Below the pieces are notes generated by a model. That model did not search any database and had not been told where the DNA came from. It worked only from the letters and a program-made list of their open reading frames with translations. 64,000 nt of DNA from Glutamicibacter protophormiae (lineage in GTDB: Bacteria; Actinomycetota; Actinomycetes; Actinomycetales; Micrococcaceae): the NCBI RefSeq assembly GCF_014647495.1, contig NZ_BMPH01000003.1:124001-188000 (forward strand), written 5' to 3'. Positions 60,815 through 64,000 of this stretch are shown here, in pieces (the stretch's first letter is position 1; every line of letters begins with the position of its first letter). Position numbers and translations under genes: made by a program.

Positions 60815-62182
60815 CTAGGCCTTGGCTGGCTCCAGTTCCTCGGACAGGTTGTCCTCGGCGAACGGATTCCCGTTGCGCGGCGCGTTGTAGAGGTCCAGAT
60901 CCAGGATGCCTTCGCGCTTGGCGACGATGGTCGGGACCAGCGCCTGGCCGGCGACGTTGACCGCGGTGCGGCCCATGTCCACGATCGGGTCCACTGCCAA
61001 CAGCAGGCCTACGCCGGCCAAGGGCAGTCCCAGGGTGGACAGCGTCAGGGTCAGCATTACGATGGCCCCGGTGGTGCCGGCGGTTGCCGCTGAACCCAGG
61101 ACCGAAACCAGAGCGATCAGCAGGTAGTCGGTCAGCGTCAGGTCGATCTGGAAGAACTGGGCCACGAAGATCGCGGAGATCGCCGGGTAGATCGCGGCGC
61201 AGCCGTCCATCTTGGTCGTGGCGCCCAGCGGCACCGCGAAGGAAGCGTAGCCCGAGGGAACGCCGAGGTTTCGTTCGGTGACGCGCTGGGTCAGCGGCAG
61301 GGTGCCGATCGAGGAACGGGAGACGAATCCCAGCTGGACTGCCGGCCAGACGCCGGAGAAGTACTGCTTGATGGACAGGCCGTGCAGGCGGATCAGGACC
61401 GGGTAGAGCGCGAAGAGCACCAGGGCCAGGCCTACGTAGATGGCCAGGGTGAATTTGCCCAGCGCGCCGATGGTGTCCCAGCCATAGGTGGCCACCGCGT
61501 TGCCGATCAGGCCCACGGTGCCGATCGGCGCGATGCGGATGATCCACCACAGCACCTTCTGGATGATGGCCAAGATCGACGCGGAGAAGTTCAGGAACGG
61601 TTCCGCGGCCTTGCCGACCTTCAGCGCGGCTACGCCCACCGCGATGGCGATGACCAGGATCTGCAGCACATTGAAGCTGACCGAGGTGCTGGCGACGCCG
61701 TCGTCCATGCGGGTGCTGGCGCCCAGGCCCAGGAAGTTCGACGGGACCAGGCCGGTCAGGAAGCCGAGCCAATCGCCGGTCTTGCCGGTGTACTCTTCCG
61801 GGGTTCCCTGTCCGGTATTGGCGCCCGGCTGGAAGACCAGGCCCAGGGCCATGCCGATGGTCACGGAGATTAACGCGGTGATGCCGAACCACAGCAGGGT
61901 CTGCCAGGCCAGGCGGGCTGCGTTGGTGACCTTGGAGAGGTTTGCAATCGAGGCGACCACTGCGAAGAAGATCAGCGGAATGACCGCCGTGCGCAGCAGG
62001 GCCACATAGCTTGAGCCAATGATCTGCAGGGCTTCACCCAGACCGTTGGGCTGTTCGGCGGTGCTGCCGGTGTACTTGGCGGCCAGGCCGAGCAGCAGGC
62101 CGACAATCAGGGCCGCGATGATCTGCGGCCCGAAGCTTGTCATCCAACGTGGTAGTCGGGAAGAAGATGCGGTTTTTGACAT
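60815..62182 (-). CDS. Dicarboxylate/amino acid:cation symporter (DAACS)
   Basis: A 455-residue member of the glutamate/dicarboxylate symporter family. RTAVIPLIFFAVVASI, SRSSIGTLPLT (the Ser-rich motif of hairpin 1), GATTKMDGCAAIY (helix 7, the usual NMDGTA reads KMDGCA) and VDPIVDMGRTAVNVAG (helix 8, D-M-G-R-T-A-x-N) are in family order. It should import a dicarboxylate or an amino acid with H+ or Na+. Substitution in the NMDG motif leaves specificity open. The gene is divergent from the arsR-type gene 313 bp away. Confidence 0.9.
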   Translation of the reverse strand: MSKTASSSRLPRWMTSFGPQIIAALIVGLLLGLAAKYTGSTAEQPNGLGEALQIIGSSYVALLRTAVIPLIFFAVVASIANLSKVTNAARLAWQTLLWFGITALISVTIGMALGLVFQPGANTGQGTPEEYTGKTGDWLGFLTGLVPSNFLGLGASTRMDDGVASTSVSFNVLQILVIAIAVGVAALKVGKAAEPFLNFSASILAIIQKVLWWIIRIAPIGTVGLIGNAVATYGWDTIGALGKFTLAIYVGLALVLFALYPVLIRLHGLSIKQYFSGVWPAVQLGFVSRSSIGTLPLTQRVTERNLGVPSGYASFAVPLGATTKMDGCAAIYPAISAIFVAQFFQIDLTLTDYLLIALVSVLGSAATAGTTGAIVMLTLTLSTLGLPLAGVGLLLAVDPIVDMGRTAVNVAGQALVPTIVAKREGILDLDLYNAPRNGNPFAEDNLSEELEPAKA

Positions 62183-62459
62183 GTCACAAACCGTAGGCCT
62201 TAAATTCCGCGTGTGCGCAGTTTCTGTTACGCAACATTACGAATGGGGATTTACTGTGATCTGCGACGAAGCCGGTGGGCCCGAAAGAGCTGTGAATCAC
62301 CGCAAATGTGGGAATTTTCCGGCCGGATGGCGAAATGTGACGGCGGCGCTCGACGGTGCGCGCGCAGCTCGCTACGCGCCGAACGGCGCTGCTGGTTGAC
62401 ATTGTCTGCGGCGCGGCTTCGGAGGGCCGGCTCCGCGGAGGGAAGTCTCCCGGAAACTG

Positions 62460-62489
62460 TTGACAGGCAAGTGAATACTTGCCTATTCT
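62460..62489 (+). promoter_or_regulatory. Promoter and embedded operator of the ArsR-type gene
   Basis: TTGACA (62460-62465) and TATTCT (62484-62489) are 18 bp apart. The whole spacer, GGCAAGT-GAAT-ACTTGCC (62466-62483), is a perfect inverted repeat. The -10 ends six bases before ATG 62496, predicting a leaderless mRNA. Repressor bound here would sit between the two elements. Confidence 0.8.
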
Positions 62490-62495
62490 CGGTGC

Positions 62496-62777
62496 ATGGC
62501 AGATCTATTCAAGGCTCTGGCGGACGGTACCCGGCGCATCATCATGGATGAGCTGGCGCAGCGCGATAGCCAGACCCTGTTTGAAATCTGCGGGCGGTTG
62601 GCGATGAACCACGGGCTGGCCATGAGCCGGCAGGCGGTCTCCCAGCACCTCGCTGTGCTGGAAGAAGCCGGGCTGGTCGTCTCCCGCCGTGAGGGCCGCT
62701 ATAAATTTCATCATTTGGACACCGGGCCGCTGCGGGCGATCGCCCAGCGGTGGCCCCAATCCACCACCGAGGACTAG
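62496..62777 (+). CDS. ArsR family transcriptional regulator
   Basis: A 93-residue winged-helix regulator, MADLFKALADGTRRIIMDELAQRD onward. The recognition helix is MSRQAVSQHLAVLEEAGLVVSRREGRYKFHHL. No Cys-rich metal-sensing motif (such as CVC) is present, so it probably responds to something other than arsenite or zinc, as in the SdpR/PadR-like ArsR branch. It starts at the leaderless position 62496. The VOC gene follows 11 bp later. Confidence 0.92.
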   Translation: MADLFKALADGTRRIIMDELAQRDSQTLFEICGRLAMNHGLAMSRQAVSQHLAVLEEAGLVVSRREGRYKFHHLDTGPLRAIAQRWPQSTTED

Positions 62778-62788
62778 AGGATGAACCA

Positions 62789-63178
62789 ATGAAGATCTAC
62801 ATCACCAGCGTCTTCGTCGACGACCAGGCCAAGGCGCGGGAGTTCTACACCACGGTGCTGGGCTTCGTGGTCAAGCACGACATTCCGATGGGGGAGGACA
62901 GCTGGCTGACGCTGACCGCGCCGGATGCGCTGGACGGTCCCGAACTGCTGCTCGAGCCTGCGGGGCACCCTGCGGTAGGTCCCTTCCGCGAGGCGCTGGT
63001 CAATGACGGCATCCCGTTCACCTCCTTTGCCGTGGAGAATATCGATGCCGAATACGAGCGGCTGCTGGCGTTGGGTGTCGTTTTCACCCAGCCGCCTACC
63101 CAGATGGGCCCGGTGACCACCGCGGTCTTCGACGACACCTGCGGCAACCTGATCCAGCTGTCGAGCTACGGCGGCTAG
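62789..63178 (+). CDS. VOC (glyoxalase/bleomycin-resistance) family protein
   Basis: A 129-residue two-motif VOC protein: KIYITSVFVDDQAKAREFYTTVLGF and FAVENIDAEYERLLALGVVF, ending VFDDTCGNLIQL with the metal-binding Glu replaced in context (typically D-P-x-G-N). Related proteins pair with ArsR regulators as glyoxalase-like detoxification modules. AGAGG lies nine bases before ATG 62789. It is co-transcribed with the ArsR gene and followed by a hairpin at 63203-63238. Confidence 0.9.
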   Translation: MKIYITSVFVDDQAKAREFYTTVLGFVVKHDIPMGEDSWLTLTAPDALDGPELLLEPAGHPAVGPFREALVNDGIPFTSFAVENIDAEYERLLALGVVFTQPPTQMGPVTTAVFDDTCGNLIQLSSYGG

Positions 63179-63202
63179 TGCCGCCGGCGGCTTAAACGAC
63201 AA

Positions 63203-63238
63203 CAAGGATCCTCCGTCCATCGGGTCGGGGGATCCTTG
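63203..63238. terminator. Hairpin between VOC and DUF885 genes
   Basis: CAAGGATCC pairs with GGATCCTTG, with CCG/CGG inside. It lies between convergent genes and may terminate both. Confidence 0.7.
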
Positions 63239-63268
63239 CCGTCGTGTCAGGCGCGGGCCGGGAGCGTC

Positions 63269-64000
63269 TCAGCCATCGAGCAGGGCACGCTTGAGCGTGT
63301 CCAGCCCGACCGAACCCAGCTTCAGCGCACGGGTGTGGAAGGCCTTCACGTCGAAGTCCTCGCCGTCGCGGACGGCCAGCTCATCGCGGATCTGCTCCCA
63401 GAGGCGCTGGCCCACCTTGTAGCTCGGCGCCTGCCCGGGCCATCCCAGATAGCGCGTGAACTCGAAGTCCAGCTGTCCGGGGGAATCGTCGAAGTTGGCG
63501 CGCAGGAAATCGTAGCCCTTCTCCGGGGTCCAGGTTCCTTCGCCCCATGCCGCCGGGACTTCCAGTTCGAGGTGCACCCCGATGTCGAAGACCACGCGGG
63601 CTGCGCGCATCCGCTGTGCGCCGAGCATTCCCATGTAGTCTCCCGGATCGTCCAGGTAGCCCAGCTGCTGCATCAGCCGTTCGGAGTACAGGGCCCAGCC
63701 TTCGCCGTGCCCGGACACCCAGCACAGGTTGCGGCGCCACTTGTTCAGCGTGTCCGCCTGCAGCTGGGCGGTGCCGATCTGCAGGTGGTGGCCCGGCACA
63801 CCCTCGTGGTAGACCGTGGTGAGCTCGGACCAGGTGGTGAACTCGTCCTCGCCCGGCGGGATGGACCACCACATGCGTCCGGGGCGGGCGAAGTCCTCGG
63901 ACGGCCCGGTGTAGTAGATGCCGCCGTCTTCGGTCGGGGCGATCATGCATTCGATGCGGTCCATCGGCGCCGGGATGTCGAAGTGCGTTCCGGCCAGGTC
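63269..64000 (-). CDS. DUF885 family protein, C-terminal part
   Basis: The gene runs off the right edge; 243 residues of its C-terminus are visible. YHEGVPGHHLQ contains the family's H-E-x-x-x-x-H metal-binding stretch, and WVSGHGEGWALYSERLM the second conserved block. DUF885 proteins resemble M3-like metalloproteases but most are unstudied. The codons at 63980-64000 are coding, so the true start lies outside. It converges on the VOC gene. Confidence 0.88.
   Translation of the reverse strand, partial: DLAGTHFDIPAPMDRIECMIAPTEDGGIYYTGPSEDFARPGRMWWSIPPGEDEFTTWSELTTVYHEGVPGHHLQIGTAQLQADTLNKWRRNLCWVSGHGEGWALYSERLMQQLGYLDDPGDYMGMLGAQRMRAARVVFDIGVHLELEVPAAWGEGTWTPEKGYDFLRANFDDSPGQLDFEFTRYLGWPGQAPSYKVGQRLWEQIRDELAVRDGEDFDVKAFHTRALKLGSVGLDTLKRALLDG

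Noticed and set aside
1-64000. CRISPR arrays, rRNA genes, complete insertion sequences, integrases
   Set aside because: No regularly spaced repeats, rRNA sequence, transposase or integrase motifs were seen anywhere in the window.

Overview
The window is a high-GC actinobacterial chromosome segment. The gene content and order (tatD, rpfB, rsmA, ispE, an ABC-F ATPase, tRNA-Gln, glmU, prs, rplY, pth, sufS-sufU, mfd), with many GTG/TTG starts and several apparently leaderless transcripts, suggest a member of the Micrococcaceae (Arthrobacter or Glutamicibacter type). The taxon is inferred from gene content only. There is no rRNA operon, CRISPR array, intact insertion sequence or phage module.

Layout. 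1-2.4 kb: a leftward operon for a MoxR-type AAA+ ATPase, a DUF58 protein and the first codons of a third gene. 2.6-6.9 kb: tatD, rpfB, rsmA and ispE, rightward. 7.0-20.4 kb: an accessory stretch between ispE and the ABC-F gene. It carries an FAD amine/amino-acid oxidoreductase, a MalY-type aminotransferase, a PIG-L deacetylase, an SDR lacking its catalytic residues, an orphan AAA ATPase, a winged-helix/membrane-protein pair, an MFS exporter divergent from a ClpX-type zinc-finger regulator across a 43-bp palindrome, two acetyltransferases and two genes broken by single in-frame stop codons. 20.5-30.7 kb: housekeeping genes (ABC-F, tRNA-Gln, glmU, prs, rplY, pth), a GAF-GGDEF protein and sufS-sufU. 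30.7-36.6 kb: nhaA, a DUF2505 protein and mfd. 36.8-46.6 kb: an RDD protein, a metal P-type ATPase, two small membrane proteins, a nucleoside-catabolism operon (PNP, phosphomutase, deoC), lpdA and an MHS-family transporter. 46.6-54.3 kb: a DUF6308 protein, an NmrA-like reductase, a biotin-carboxylase/BCCP subunit, a CGNR zinc-finger protein, a YgiB/YgiC-like pair and a frameshifted lipoprotein. 54.3-64 kb: a TetR-MMPL-maf operon, a DUF418-like membrane protein, a DAACS symporter, an ArsR-VOC pair and a partial DUF885 protein.

How genes work together. PNP, the phosphohexomutase-family enzyme and DeoC can form a route from (deoxy)nucleosides to glyceraldehyde-3-phosphate and acetaldehyde. GlmU and Prs make UDP-GlcNAc and PRPP. 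SufS and SufU supply sulfur for Fe-S clusters. The TetR, ArsR and ClpX-zinc-finger regulators each sit beside a palindrome placed to control themselves and a neighbouring transporter or enzyme gene.

Main points for a second look: three genes each disrupted by a single lesion (amber codon at 8805-8807, opal codon at 18829-18831, one-base frameshift near 54038-54041); the palindrome shared by the zinc-finger regulator and the MFS exporter; an ArsR operator that exactly fills a promoter spacer; three AGTACAC repeats at a 10-bp period before an orphan ATPase; and a YgiBC-like operon in a lineage expected to use mycothiol rather than glutathione. All calls are from reading the sequence; no database search was run.
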